Positions 1 through 9,022 of a stretch of 64,000 nucleotides of DNA are shown in pieces; positions within the stretch are counted from its first letter, which is position 1, and each line of letters begins with the position of its first letter. The position numbers were made by a program, and so were the translations under genes. Source of the stretch: Verrucomicrobiaceae bacterium (lineage in GTDB: Bacteria; Verrucomicrobiota; Verrucomicrobiia; Verrucomicrobiales; Verrucomicrobiaceae); contig JADJPW010000004.1 in assembly GCA_016713035.1 (NCBI GenBank), positions 1-64,000 of the forward strand, read 5' to 3'. The notes under the pieces are model-generated. The model searched no databases. It worked only from the letters and a program-made list of their open reading frames with translations, and was not told where the DNA came from.

Positions 1-1081
1 GACCATGGTGTCGTCGAGCATGCCGCGCTGGAAAAGGTCCTCGATGAGGGCGCTGTAACCCTGGTCATACATCGGCGCGACGATGTCGCGCATGCCTTCG
101 ATGCTGGTGAAGGGCTTGGAGCCGTGAATGTCCCAGGTGATCTCGCCGAATACGGTGATGAAGGTGTTCACGGTGACAAAACGCACGCCGCGCTCGACGA
201 GGCGACGGGCGAGCAGGCAGCTCTGTCCGAAGCGGTTCAAACCGTAGCGCTCGCGCACTTTGAGCGGCTCCTTGGTGAGATCGAAGGCCTCGCGGGCCTG
301 CGTGCTGGTCATGATGCGGTAGGCGGACTCGAAATTGCTGTCCATGAGCTTCGCCTGCTCGCTGTATTCGAAATTCCGCACGCTGCTGTCCACCAGGCTC
401 GCGCATTTCGCGGCGGCGCTCCATCCGCACCTCGCTGATTTCCTTCGGCGGGAGCAAATCGGGCACCTTGAAGTCCTTTTCGGACGGATTTGCGTTTAGG
501 ACGAAAGGATCATACGCCTTGCCGAGGAAGCCCGCGTCCTGGCCATGCGGCATGTTGCCACCGGTGGGGCCCATCGACTCTGGCAGGATGATATGAGCCG
601 GCAGATCGCTGCGGCGGCCTTGGAGGAACTCCAAAGCGCTGCCGACGTGCGGGGTATTCACACCACCGGTGAAAAGACGGCCCGTCTGCATCATCTGATG
701 CCCGGTATCATGCACCGCCGCGGCTGTGTGGTAGCAGGAGCGCACGAGGCTGAATTTGTCCGCGATCTTCGCGTGCAGCGGCAGGATCTCGGAGATCTCG
801 AAGGCGTTGCTCTTCGTGCGGATCGGTTTGAAAGGACCGCGAATCTCGCTCGGCGCATCCGGCTTCATGTCCCAGAGATCCTGCTGGCTCGGCGCACCGA
901 GATTGAATATCATGATGCAGGCCTTGTTGCTCTTTTTGGCATCCACTTTGCCTTCCGCCCTCAGTTTGGCGAAACCCGGCATCGTGAGCCCGATGGCGCT
1001 CAAAGCACCAGCGGTGATGAAATCGCGGCGTGTGACGCCATCGCAGGTGGTGACGGCAGCTTTGTCGGTGAAGGTGAACAT
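1..1081 (-). pseudogene. DUF1501 protein, frameshifted, 3' end beyond window
   Basis: Exported DUF1501 protein (alkaline-phosphatase-like fold, function unproven), a family common in Planctomycetes and Verrucomicrobia. The start chosen is the ATG at 1081 (MFTFTDK), followed by a Tat-like TRRDF motif and a hydrophobic stretch. An ATG at 1156 preceded by GGAAAG is an alternative start. The family pattern GAPSQQDLWD follows at about residues 60-70. Near 396-404 the frame breaks: downstream the family sequence (SLVDSSVRNFEY, then LARRLVERGVRFV, then DIHG) continues in another frame, so one extra base appears to be present. The gene runs off the left edge. It could be real decay or an assembly indel. 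Family assignment is secure; intactness is not. Confidence 0.8.
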
Positions 1082-1309
1082 GGGGCGCGTTGGTGAGGAA
1101 GTTGCCAGAACATACGCTCCTCGGGCGGGAAACTGAATGGATGATGCCACTTTGCTCATGGGTCTTTCCGGCCTGTGTCCAGCCCGAGGAATCGACTTGC
1201 CATCAGGATTCATCCCCACATAATACCCTCCGTTCGCTGCGTGCAGAATATGCAGCAGCAGGGTTTTGGAGTCTCCGAATCGACCCCAAAGCCTTGAAAA
1301 TCAACGATT

Positions 1310-1386
1310 CGGGCTGTGGCTCAGCCTGGTAGAGCGCTTCGTTCGGGACGAAGAGGTCGTGGGTTCGAATCCCGCCAGCCCGACCA
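1310..1386 (+). tRNA. tRNA-Pro (anticodon CGG)
   Basis: The full cloverleaf can be folded by eye. The acceptor arms CGGGCTG and CAGCCCG pair perfectly, the D arm is GCTC/GAGC, the anticodon arm is CTTCG/CGAAG with loop TTCGGGA (anticodon CGG, followed by G37), and the T arm carries TTCGAAT. The discriminator base is A at 1383 and CCA is encoded at 1384-1386. The C1-G72 pair and G37 fit tRNA-Pro. Confidence 0.95.
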
Positions 1387-1431
1387 AATGACTTGGATTT
1401 TAAATCAGGGAATCTGGAGAGGAAAAGAGGA

Positions 1432-2304
1432 TCAATCTGTCCGCATCCACCTGCGGAGTAGGTCGCGCAGGAGTTTCATTTCCTGAAACAGCTCAGGCAA
1501 GTCGGGGTGGAAGTGCTCGATGCACCAGGGACCCCGAAAACCAGTGGCCCAAGCGATGTCGAAGCACTTTTTCAGATCGTAATCGGCGTGAGCGCCATCG
1601 GGGCCGAGTTTGAAGGCTTTGAAATCGCATGAAACGGCGTGCGGAAAGGCTTTTTCGAGACCGGTGTAGCGGGTGGTGTTGTCCTTCCAGTTACCGGTGT
1701 CGGGCTGGGCTTTCAGAGCAGGGCCGACAGAGGCGATGACGCGGGGGATGGCATCGGCATCGGTCATCATCCAGCCATAGTTTTCGACGAGCACGGTAAT
1801 TTCCTTTTTGGCGGCGTAGTCGATGAGTTCCCGCATGGCTGCGGCGAGGCGCTGTGGATTAGGCCTGTCTGGGAGCGGCAGTGGACGCACCCAGCGACAG
1901 CCGAGCAGTGCCGCTGCATCGATGCTGTGCTTATACACACGCATGGCGGCCTGTTTGATCACGGGATCAGCACTGGCCATGTCGAGGCCGGGCTGGTTCA
2001 TTTTCAGATTGGTCAAAAGGCAGCCGTGTTTCTCCGCAGCTGCGCGGAGTCGCTCTAAGTAGGCTGGCTCGAGCGAAACGAGGGTGGCGGTCATGAGATC
2101 GATCACCCGCATATCGAGCTCCTCACGCATGATTTGCGGCAGATCGAGTAGGCGCAGCTTTCCAGCCGCCTTTTCAGCGCTGAGATGCCGCATGAAGGAG
2201 CCGGTGGTAATGCCGATCTCGCCTCTGAGGTCGTCCTTCGCGGCCAGAAGTGGCCCCGCAGCAAATAGAGCACTCGATCGTAAAAATCGACGGCGGGTAG
2301 GCAT
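1432..2304 (-). CDS. Exported sugar phosphate isomerase/epimerase (TIM barrel)
   Basis: About 290 residues of the xylose isomerase-like TIM-barrel superfamily (AP endonuclease 2 fold). The start chosen is the ATG at 2304, because MPTRRRFLRSSALF is a Tat signal and the longer reading frame upstream is low-complexity. Barrel strands with the expected acidic and His positions are visible, such as VLVENYGW and QPDTGNWKDN. Substrate cannot be inferred; relatives in this group act on keto sugars or inositol derivatives. It lies 40 bp downstream of the sulfatase gene on the same strand, so the two may be co-transcribed and both serve polysaccharide breakdown (inference). Confidence 0.8.
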   Translation of the reverse strand: MPTRRRFLRSSALFAAGPLLAAKDDLRGEIGITTGSFMRHLSAEKAAGKLRLLDLPQIMREELDMRVIDLMTATLVSLEPAYLERLRAAAEKHGCLLTNLKMNQPGLDMASADPVIKQAAMRVYKHSIDAAALLGCRWVRPLPLPDRPNPQRLAAAMRELIDYAAKKEITVLVENYGWMMTDADAIPRVIASVGPALKAQPDTGNWKDNTTRYTGLEKAFPHAVSCDFKAFKLGPDGAHADYDLKKCFDIAWATGFRGPWCIEHFHPDLPELFQEMKLLRDLLRRWMRTD

Positions 2305-2344
2305 GTGAAGAAAGGAGCTGGAAAATGCGAAAAGACTGCCGCCT

Positions 2345-3953
2345 CTATTTCTTCGGAGCTTCTTTCTTCTTCCCCTTCTTAGGCTGGCCTTTCGGCGTGG
2401 GTTTGCGCAGGATGACCTCGACGGCGTTGCTTTGTGCGGCACCAGGGGTGCTGCGGCCATCGGTGATTTGTTTTTGGATGAGTGCGTTGAGCTTGGCGGC
2501 GATTTCCGGGCTTTTCGGCGATGAGGTTATTCGTTTCTCCGATGTCGGCGCTCAGATCGTAGAGCTGGGAGTCTGGGGCGTCTTTCGGGGCCTGACCAGG
2601 ACGCGGGGCACTCCAGCCGCCGGAGTCGGCACAGAGGGCTAGCTTCCACGGGCCTTCACGGATGACAAAGCTGCCATTGATGCTGTGGTGGATGATATTG
2701 GGACGTGAGTCCGAGCTACTCTCGCCGCGCAGGACGTGGAGGAAGCTGTAACTGTCCTCCGCAGCCGTTTCGGGCAATTTTTCACCTAGGATGTCGGCAC
2801 AGGTGGCGAGGAAGTCGGTGAGGCATGTGAGCTGGGCGGATTTTTGACCTGCTTTGGCCTGCGCTGGCCAGCGGACGATGAATGGCACCCGGTGACCGCC
2901 ATCAAAGACATCCGCTTTGTGTCCACGCATGTTGTAGCTGGGATTATGGCCCTTGCTGAGATGCAGTGGGAAGTCAGCGCTGGGAGAGCAGCCATTGTCA
3001 CTGGTGACGATGATGAGCGTGTCCTGAGCGATGCCCTTTTTCTCTGTGGCGGTCATGATTTGACCGATGGCGTCGTCTGTCTCCATGACAAAGTCAGCGT
3101 AGGAGCTGAGGCCGCTCTTTCCCTGCCACTTCTCACTCGGCAGGATCGGTGTGTGCGGAGAGTTCAGCGGCATGTAGATGAAGAAGGGTTTGCCGCTTTT
3201 CGCATCAGCAGCTTTTTCGTCGATGATCTTCACCGCACGGTTGGTAAAGGCGGGGAGCACATCCTCACCGCGAAATCCCGGGCTACCTGGCCCCTCGCGG
3301 GTGAATGCCTTGCCGCTGCGATTGGCGGCATTCATGAGGAGCTTCATCGTTTCTGTCGGATTGACCGGGACACGATCATTTTCGATGAAGCAATACGGCA
3401 CCATGTCCAGAGAGGCACTGATGCCGAAGTAGGAGTCAAAACCGACACTGAGTGGGCCATTAGCGATGGGCTGAGTGTAATCAACGTTATGGACCTGCTC
3501 GGCAGATTCGATGCCCAGTTCCGTCACGCTACCCTTTTTCACCCAATCCATGCCGATGTGCCATTTTCCGACACAGGCAGTGTAATAGCCGTTTTGCTTC
3601 AGAAAGGAGGCCACGGTGAGCCGCCCCTGCTCGATGAGCCTCGGAGAGAGCCCACCGAGGACGCTGCTTTGTAGCTTTGACCGCCAGGAGTAGCGGCCTG
3701 TCATCACGCCGTAGCGTGTGGGAGTGCAGACGCTGGAGCCGGAGTGTGCATCGGTAAAGATCACCCCCTCCTTCGCCAGTCGATCCATGTGTGGTGTCGC
3801 GATTTTGCCTTCAGGATTGAGGCACTTCACATCGCCATAACCCAGGTCATCACAGAGGATAAAAATGATGTTCGGCTTCGCTGCGGCAGGAGCAGCTTGA
3901 AGAGGAACAAGGGTAGCCAGTGAAACAAAAAGCAGGGGAAGCAAGGAGCGCAT
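2345..3953 (-). pseudogene. Type I (formylglycine) sulfatase with 3' frameshift
   Basis: Secreted arylsulfatase-family enzyme that would hydrolyse sulfate esters, probably on polysaccharides. The start chosen is the ATG at 3953, which opens a signal peptide ending in LQAAPAAA. Metal-binding DD follows at residues 35-36, and CTPTR at 76-80 places the formylglycine Cys at 76. The C-terminal part runs normally to ETNNLIAEKP, then near 2504-2511 one extra base shifts the frame. The family-like tail (EIAAKLNALI, later GRSTPGAAQ, ending Lys-rich) continues in another frame to a stop at 2345-2347. The catalytic core is intact, so the protein could still work with an altered tail. A maturase (anSME) is not in the window. 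Confidence 0.85.
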
Positions 3954-4120
3954 GATCTGTGGATAACGACAGGCATGGTGCTCAAGTTTCAGCCCAAGAG
4001 AAAAGCGTGGCGCAGACTGCCCATGTACACTGAAAACGCCTGCTACTGGCGCATGATGTAAAGCTGCCATATTCAGTCGAATACATCTTATGCTTCGCGT
4101 CGTGAGGTTTTGTGATTTTT

Positions 4121-4197
4121 AACCGCTAATTCGACGCTGACCCGACGCTAATCCCAAACCAAATATCAGCGTTAAAAGAGCGTCATATAAGCGGTTT
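4121..4197 (+). repeat. 77-bp phased palindrome, copy A
   Basis: An imperfect inverted repeat beginning AACCGCT and ending AGCGGTT. CGCT boxes start at offsets 4, 15 and 26 in the left arm. AGCG boxes in the right arm are also exactly 11 bp apart. Copies B (15779-15855) and C (18720-18786) share the design. It sits in the gap upstream of the sulfatase gene. No coding potential is seen. Confidence 0.85.
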
Positions 4198-4468
4198 AGA
4201 TTCCCCATCTTCATCTCATGAATTCACAAATCATGATGAAGCGAAGCATAGCGAGCCGGTTTTCGGCTCGAAGGTTGGCTGGTTTTAAAGTCTCTGGCCG
4301 AGATGCAAAGCGGCAAAGGTTCCCAGAAGCTTTCTGAACCTGTGGCCATTTGCCTTGGCGTGAAATCATCTCTGCCATTTCGTTTTCAAAAGCCTTGGGA
4401 TTGTTCACCAAGCCACCGCCGAGCACAGGCTTGTTGACGGTTGGTAGGCAGCAAGGCAGACTTTCTTC
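4198..4468. other. Intergenic stretch, possible small minus-strand reading frame
   Basis: A 71-codon reading frame on the minus strand (4211-4426) has mixed composition that could be coding (NNPKAFENEMAEMISRQG), but it has no recognised motif, no ribosome site and no obvious partner. It may be a remnant of a larger gene. Nothing else is visible here. Confidence 0.25.
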
Positions 4469-4705
4469 ATGACTGTGACACTACCCACTGTTTTCGAATC
4501 CTTTGTGCGGCAAAAAATCGCCACGGGACTCTATCAAGACGAAGATGAAGTCGTGGAGGAGTCTTTGGAGCTCATGCGGCAGCAAGAACGCTGGAAGATG
4601 GCGGTGACAGCCAAGATTGACGAAGGGCTTCAGGACATGGCCGAGGGCCGTTTCCTGACGAGTGCAGACTGCACTTACATCGGAGAAGCGTCCTACAAGA
4701 CATGA
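4469..4705 (+). CDS. ParD-like antitoxin, no ParE partner
   Basis: A 78-residue protein opening MTVTLPTVFESFVRQKI, followed by a DEDEVVEESLELM helix. This is the ribbon-helix-helix and helix pattern of ParD/CopG-type antitoxins, which bind their own promoter and neutralise a ParE toxin. Length matches the family. In ParDE operons the toxin overlaps or closely follows the antitoxin; here the next about 120 bp hold no ParE-like frame. It is therefore an orphan antitoxin or the remains of a module. The tail after DMAEGRFLTS looks degenerate. The call rests on pattern and length only. Confidence 0.6.
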   Translation: MTVTLPTVFESFVRQKIATGLYQDEDEVVEESLELMRQQERWKMAVTAKIDEGLQDMAEGRFLTSADCTYIGEASYKT

Positions 4706-4822
4706 AATGAACACCATGAGACACAAGGATGTGCCCGCCCCGACGGTCGGCCCAGCTTAGATGTTGCTTTGATACACCGTCGGCATCTCAACCCGTGGCT
4801 TGGACTGCCAGCCTAGCATGGT

Positions 4823-5305
4823 TCAGAGGATTTTGGAATCGGCTACCAGGTCACGGGGATCGTTCGCCCAGAAATCCAGATGACTCATAACTGCATGACG
4901 CACGGCTGGAGTGATGGCTTTATTCTTGGCGATCTTGACCGCCTGCTTCTGCATGCCTGAGAGGGTATGCTCATTCCAAAATGAGTCCATGGCCTTGGCA
5001 TTCTCTGCGTAGATGGCTTTGAGCCGGCTCAACTTCTTGTCGAAATCGCTGAGACTTTGCTCCTCAATCATCGACAAGAGTAATTTTACGTCTTCACACT
5101 TTGGGTGCTTAACGAGGCCTCGTTCTTCCAGTGACTTACAGCTCCCTTTTTGTTTCCGAAACTCGCTGAGTTTATTTAGAGCCGAATTGCGATAGAACCT
5201 TGGTTTGCGTTGGTGGCCGGGTTTATCATATGCTTTTTGGCAGGCCACCATGAGATGGCAAACAGCCCTATTAAAATACCAGTCAGCTGCTTCGATCTGG
5301 GACAA
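4823..5305 (-). CDS. Hypothetical protein, 160 residues
   Basis: Not recognised. The sequence is rich in charged residues and mostly helical by eye, with no signal peptide or membrane segment. The N-terminal part (ADWYFNRAVCHLMVACQKAYD) resembles a single helical-repeat hairpin. It lies between the orphan antitoxin and the IS630-family element, with the IS left end 55 bp upstream of its start. Accessory DNA is likely from the context. It reads as a genuine protein rather than a shadow frame, but no function can be offered. Confidence 0.5.
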   Translation of the reverse strand: MSQIEAADWYFNRAVCHLMVACQKAYDKPGHQRKPRFYRNSALNKLSEFRKQKGSCKSLEERGLVKHPKCEDVKLLLSMIEEQSLSDFDKKLSRLKAIYAENAKAMDSFWNEHTLSGMQKQAVKIAKNKAITPAVRHAVMSHLDFWANDPRDLVADSKIL

Positions 5306-5359
5306 TCGAAACAGTTGCTCTTTCCACTCTGAACTGATAGCACCAAAATACCGGAAATA

Positions 5360-6484
5360 GACCGGTTCTCAAAAAGAATGTCATATTGAGGCTGTACTTT
5401 TTAGAATTGCGGTAATTAATAGGCAGCGGTGGCCCGCCCGTGTATCACACTCAATCTCGAAAACGCGACCTTGGAAGAGGTCTGCGTGGCGATGGATTGC
5501 TCACCCACGAAGAAGGGCTTTCGTCGGCTTCAAGCGCTGCGCTGGCTTTATGAAGGCAAGAGCCGCGAGCAAGTCGCTGACCTCTCAGGCTTCAGCCTGC
5601 GGCAGGTTTTGCGCTTCATCCAAGCCTTCAATCTCGCCGGCCTTGATGGTCTCATTCCCGGGTGTAGCAGCGGCCGTCGCCGAATCCTGCCCAAGGAACA
5701 AGTGAGCGGTAAAATCCTACCTCTCATCGAAGATCCCTCACTGGCCGGACAAAGCCACTGGACCGCTGTGAAATTGCACGGCTGGATCAAGCAGAACCTG
5801 CAAACGCAACTCGGCTACAGCACCACCGTGCGCTATCTCCACGAGCACGATTACCGCCTCAAAGTTCCGCGCCCCTGGCCGCTCAATCAGGATGAGGACA
5901 AGCGCCAAGCCTTCTGCGAAAAGCTCCAGCGCTGGGTGGCCGATCCGAGCGTCGACTTGTGGTTCAGCGACGAAAGCGGCTTTGAAGGCGATCCGCGCCC
6001 GCGCCGTACCTGGACCAAGATCGGCAAGGTGCGCCACTCACCTTATCTCGGCGAGCACATCCGCTACAATGTGTTTGGCGCAGTGCGGCCCAAAGATGGA
6101 CGTCTCGGCGCACTGCTCTTCAACCTGTGCGACAGCGTCACTTTTCAGGTGTTCCTTGACACTCTAGCTGAGGAGAATCCGCACGTGGCAGGACGCCGCG
6201 CCATCCTGGTGCTCGACAACGCCTCATGGCACAAGACCAAGAGCCTTAACTGGCACCACTTTGAGCCCGAGTATCTGCCACCACGCTCGCCCGATCTCAA
6301 CGCCATCGAACGCTTGTGGCTGCGCATGAAAGCCGACTGGTTCAACGGCTGGATCGCCAAGACTTCCGAGCAACTTCAGGACCGTATCATCGAGTCCCTG
6401 CGCTCTTTGTTCGACCAGCCCTCCATCCTTCAGTCCCAGTGCCGCCCAAAGACGCGTTTATGACATCCTTTTTGAGAGTCGGTC
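5360..6484 (+). mobile_element. IS630-family insertion sequence, complete
   Basis: Terminal inverted repeats of about 26 bp are visible: the left end begins GACCGGTTCTC at 5360 and the right end finishes GAGAGTCGGTC at 6484, matching with three mismatches over the arm. TA dinucleotides flank both sides (5358-5359 and 6485-6486), the target duplication expected of IS630/Tc1-mariner elements. Length is 1125 bp, with one uninterrupted transposase gene. It looks potentially active. Confidence 0.9.
5429..6463 (+). CDS. IS630-family transposase
   Basis: A 344-residue DDE transposase with a GTG start. The N-terminal helix-turn-helix (KSREQVADLSGFSLRQVLRF, about residues 44-63) recognises the ends. 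The catalytic domain carries the three acidic residues in typical settings: WFSDESGF, LVLDNASWH and SPDLNAIERLW. The reading frame is intact and its stop lies inside the right terminal repeat, a compact arrangement. It catalyses cut-and-paste transposition into TA sites in relatives. Confidence 0.92.
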   Translation: MARPCITLNLENATLEEVCVAMDCSPTKKGFRRLQALRWLYEGKSREQVADLSGFSLRQVLRFIQAFNLAGLDGLIPGCSSGRRRILPKEQVSGKILPLIEDPSLAGQSHWTAVKLHGWIKQNLQTQLGYSTTVRYLHEHDYRLKVPRPWPLNQDEDKRQAFCEKLQRWVADPSVDLWFSDESGFEGDPRPRRTWTKIGKVRHSPYLGEHIRYNVFGAVRPKDGRLGALLFNLCDSVTFQVFLDTLAEENPHVAGRRAILVLDNASWHKTKSLNWHHFEPEYLPPRSPDLNAIERLWLRMKADWFNGWIAKTSEQLQDRIIESLRSLFDQPSILQSQCRPKTRL

Positions 6485-6547
6485 TAAAGCCACTACGCTC
6501 GATTGAGCGCATAGCCCTTTACCCATTTCTCTCCTGCCCTCCCCCGC

Positions 6548-8023
6548 TTACGCCATCACCGCAGCGATAGGATGATGCTCCTCCACGCCAGTCAGGCGCT
6601 GATCGAGTCCCTGGAACTTGAAGGTGAATTTCCGATGATCGATGCCCATGAGGTGCAGGATCGTGGCGTTCAGGTCATTGATGTGGACGGGATTTTTGAC
6701 GATGTTGTAGCTGAAGTCGTCCGTCTCGCCGTATTCGATGCCAGATTTCACCCCGCCACCGGCCATCCACATGGTGAAGCAGCGCGGATGATGATCGCGG
6801 CCGTAGTTATCCTGCGTCAGCGTGCCCTGGGAGTAAACGGTGCGTCCAAATTCACCTCCCCAGACGACGAGTGTGTCCTGGAGCAAGCCGCGCTGCTTCA
6901 GATCCATGATGAGTGCGGCGCAGGCACGCTCGCTATCCTCCACCTGACCACGGAGCAGCTTGGGCAAATTATTATGCTGGTCCCAGCCACGATGCAGGAT
7001 CTGCACCACGCGTGTACCGCGCTCGATGAGGCGCCGGGCCATGATGGCACTATGGGTGAAGCTCCCACTGCGCTGCACATCCGGGCCGTACATTTCCAGT
7101 GTGGCGGCACTTTCCCGACTCAGGTCGGTGAGTTCCGGCACACTGGTCTGCATGCGAAAAGCCATTTCATACTGAGCGATGCGGGTCTGGATCTCTGGAT
7201 CACCCATACGGGCATGATTGATGCTGTTGAGCTTATTGAGCGCATCCAGCATGGTGCGGCGGTCACTCGGATCGACACCAGGCGGATTTTTCACATATAA
7301 AACAGGATCACCCTGCCCACGCAGTGCCACACCGCTGAATCGCGTGGGTAAAAAGCCGCTACTCCACATGCGGGTGAAGAGGGCCTGCGCCTGACTGGCC
7401 GCTGGGAAAGTCGGAGTGAGCACGACAAAGGCAGGCAAGTCATTGCTCTCACTTCCGAGGCCATAAGCTAGCCAAGAGCCGATGCTGGCCTTCCCCGGCA
7501 CCTCACTACCCGTCATCACAAAGGTGCAGGCCGGATCATGATTGATGGCACTCGTGTGGACGCTTTTGATGACGGCGACGTCATCAACGATTTTGGCCGT
7601 GTGCGGAAGCAACTCGCTCACCCAGCGGCCACTCTGGCCATGCTGCCGGAATTTGAACATGCTCGGTGCCACCGGGAAGCGTGCCTGGCCGCTGGTCATG
7701 GTGGTGATGCGCTGACCATTGCGCACGCTATCGGGTAGATCTTTGTCGAAGTGCTTCTGGAGTTGCGGCTTGTAGTCCCACAGATCGAGCTGTGAGGGGG
7801 CTCCATTCATGTGGAGATAGATGAGCCTTTTCGCCCGAGGGGCAAAATGAGGCAGCCCCGGCAGCGGCGCGTGCACCTGATTCTGGGCCCCTGCGGCAAA
7901 TAGGCTCTGCGCCAAATCTGTCCCGAGCATGCTCGCGAGGGCGATATTGCCGGCACGGAGACCCGCCTGGCCAAAAAACTGCCTGCGCGTCTGTTGTTGG
8001 TGATATTCCAGAATCGGGTCCAT
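6548..8023 (-). CDS. DUF1501 domain protein, exported
   Basis: An intact 491-residue DUF1501 protein. The start chosen is the ATG at 8023, because MDPILEYHQQQTRRQFFG is the usual family opening and contains a Tat twin-Arg motif. Family landmarks are visible: NGAPSQLDLWDYKP, LPHTAKIVDDVAVIKS, ARRLIERGTRVVQI and WGGEFGRT. In Planctomycetes and Verrucomicrobia such genes usually sit next to a DUF1549/DUF1553 (PSD1) gene. Here the only PSD1 gene in the window is 23 kb away. The biochemical role of the family is unproven. A terminator separates it from marR upstream. Confidence 0.9.
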   Translation of the reverse strand: MDPILEYHQQQTRRQFFGQAGLRAGNIALASMLGTDLAQSLFAAGAQNQVHAPLPGLPHFAPRAKRLIYLHMNGAPSQLDLWDYKPQLQKHFDKDLPDSVRNGQRITTMTSGQARFPVAPSMFKFRQHGQSGRWVSELLPHTAKIVDDVAVIKSVHTSAINHDPACTFVMTGSEVPGKASIGSWLAYGLGSESNDLPAFVVLTPTFPAASQAQALFTRMWSSGFLPTRFSGVALRGQGDPVLYVKNPPGVDPSDRRTMLDALNKLNSINHARMGDPEIQTRIAQYEMAFRMQTSVPELTDLSRESAATLEMYGPDVQRSGSFTHSAIMARRLIERGTRVVQILHRGWDQHNNLPKLLRGQVEDSERACAALIMDLKQRGLLQDTLVVWGGEFGRTVYSQGTLTQDNYGRDHHPRCFTMWMAGGGVKSGIEYGETDDFSYNIVKNPVHINDLNATILHLMGIDHRKFTFKFQGLDQRLTGVEEHHPIAAVMA

Positions 8024-8077
8024 GAGGGCAGTGAATACGTTCGTGCGGTGTGGCGGCTTGCAGGCACCCCTATGCCG

Positions 8078-8123
8078 AAAAACACCGGAGGCGCAGCAGT
8101 CAGGGACCGCAGCGCCTCCGGCG
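8078..8123 (-). terminator. Intrinsic terminator after marR
   Basis: Read on the minus strand, CGCCGGAGGCGC pairs with GCGCCTCCGGTG around a 17-nt loop and is followed by five T. It separates marR from the downstream DUF1501 gene, so the two are probably different transcription units. Confidence 0.75.
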
Positions 8124-8144
8124 TTTCTGGCTATTATCGGGAGA

Positions 8145-8591
8145 TTAGCGGACGGCAGCCGTATCCAGTGTCTGGTAGGAAGTGATGAACTCTGCGGCAT
8201 CGAGAGCGGATGTCTCACTCATGGCGGCAGCGACTTGGTTTTGCAGCTCCTCACGCAGGCGGGCGACGAGCTGGAGCCCCTGGGAAGTGATGCGCACGAG
8301 CACCTTCCGGCGGTCGTCGATGGCGTGGGTGCGCTCCATGTAGCCGAGCTTTTCCAGGCGATCCACGAGTCCCGTGGCGGCTGCTGTGGAGTGGCCCATC
8401 TTGCGGGCGATGTCCGTCATGGTCAGCTCGGGGCTAGTCGAGAGATAGCTCAGGAGGAAGAACTGGGCGAAGGAGATGTTATCGCGGTTCAGCTCTCGGG
8501 AGAGGTTGAGCAAGAACTCGCGTTGGCTGAACAGAATGAAATCTGCCAGTTTGGCGTGGTCTTTGGCCTGGGGCTTGGTTCCGTTGGTCAT
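8145..8591 (-). CDS. MarR-family transcriptional regulator
   Basis: A 148-residue winged-helix regulator. The DNA-binding segment spans about residues 45-105, with the recognition helix around MTDIARKMGHSTAAATGLVDRLEKLGY and the wing at DDRRKVLVRIT, a hallmark of MarR proteins. The start at 8591 is supported by AAGGAAA 8-14 bp upstream, one of the few clear ribosome sites here. It is transcribed divergently from nuoH across a 430-bp gap and may control that gap's promoters. Ligand unknown. Confidence 0.9.
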   Translation of the reverse strand: MTNGTKPQAKDHAKLADFILFSQREFLLNLSRELNRDNISFAQFFLLSYLSTSPELTMTDIARKMGHSTAAATGLVDRLEKLGYMERTHAIDDRRKVLVRITSQGLQLVARLREELQNQVAAAMSETSALDAAEFITSYQTLDTAAVR

Positions 8592-9022
8592 ATTGTGGTT
8601 TCCTTAGAGCTATGGGGTTCTAGAAATTCTTGGATTCTGGTAATATAGCGACTCTCAAACATGGAGGCAACATTAATTCCATATATTTCATAACTTTTTA
8701 GCCACGGGCACTAAAAAGCTATCAAACGTGAGAAATTAATATGACCGAATTATTACACGAGAAAGGCTTTTTGGCAAGAGAGGCTTTCACTTGGCCCTCT
8801 TTGTCACTTCATGCTCTTCTAGCTCGTAGCCCTTCGTGCCACACATTCTCTCACTCTTTATCTTAATCCCTTCCCACCTATCTATAATAGAGTGCCCAGA
8901 TCGACGAAGCACCCGGTCGCCAATAGACCTCCCCTGCCCAGCCCAAGCTCCTCCAGCCTTGTGAAAGTTTTCACAAAATCGGGTTGCCGCTCCTGCCCAC
9001 ACCCTGATAATCGACCCGCCCG
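8592..9022. other. AT-rich intergenic region between marR and nuoH
   Basis: 431 bp with no convincing gene. It holds an inverted repeat CTTTTTAG/CTAAAAAG with a 9-nt loop (8694-8718), a TATAAT box at 8883-8888 with a weak -35 (TCTTAA), and the palindrome described separately at 8959-8976. The region is visibly richer in A and T than its neighbours. Confidence 0.6.
8959..8976. promoter_or_regulatory. Perfect palindrome upstream of nuoH, candidate operator
   Basis: TTGTGAAA-GT-TTTCACAA is a perfect 8+8 inverted repeat with a 2-bp centre, 46 bp upstream of the nuoH start. Size and symmetry fit the binding site of a dimeric regulator, and the divergent marR product is the nearest candidate. Binding is not shown. 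Confidence 0.5.

Noticed and set aside
396..404. Programmed frameshift in the DUF1501 gene
   Set aside because: There is no slippery heptamer or following stem at the break, and the family is not known to use frameshifting.
8787..9002. 71-codon minus-strand frame upstream of nuoH
   Set aside because: No motif, no ribosome site, and it overlaps the palindrome and the likely promoter region.
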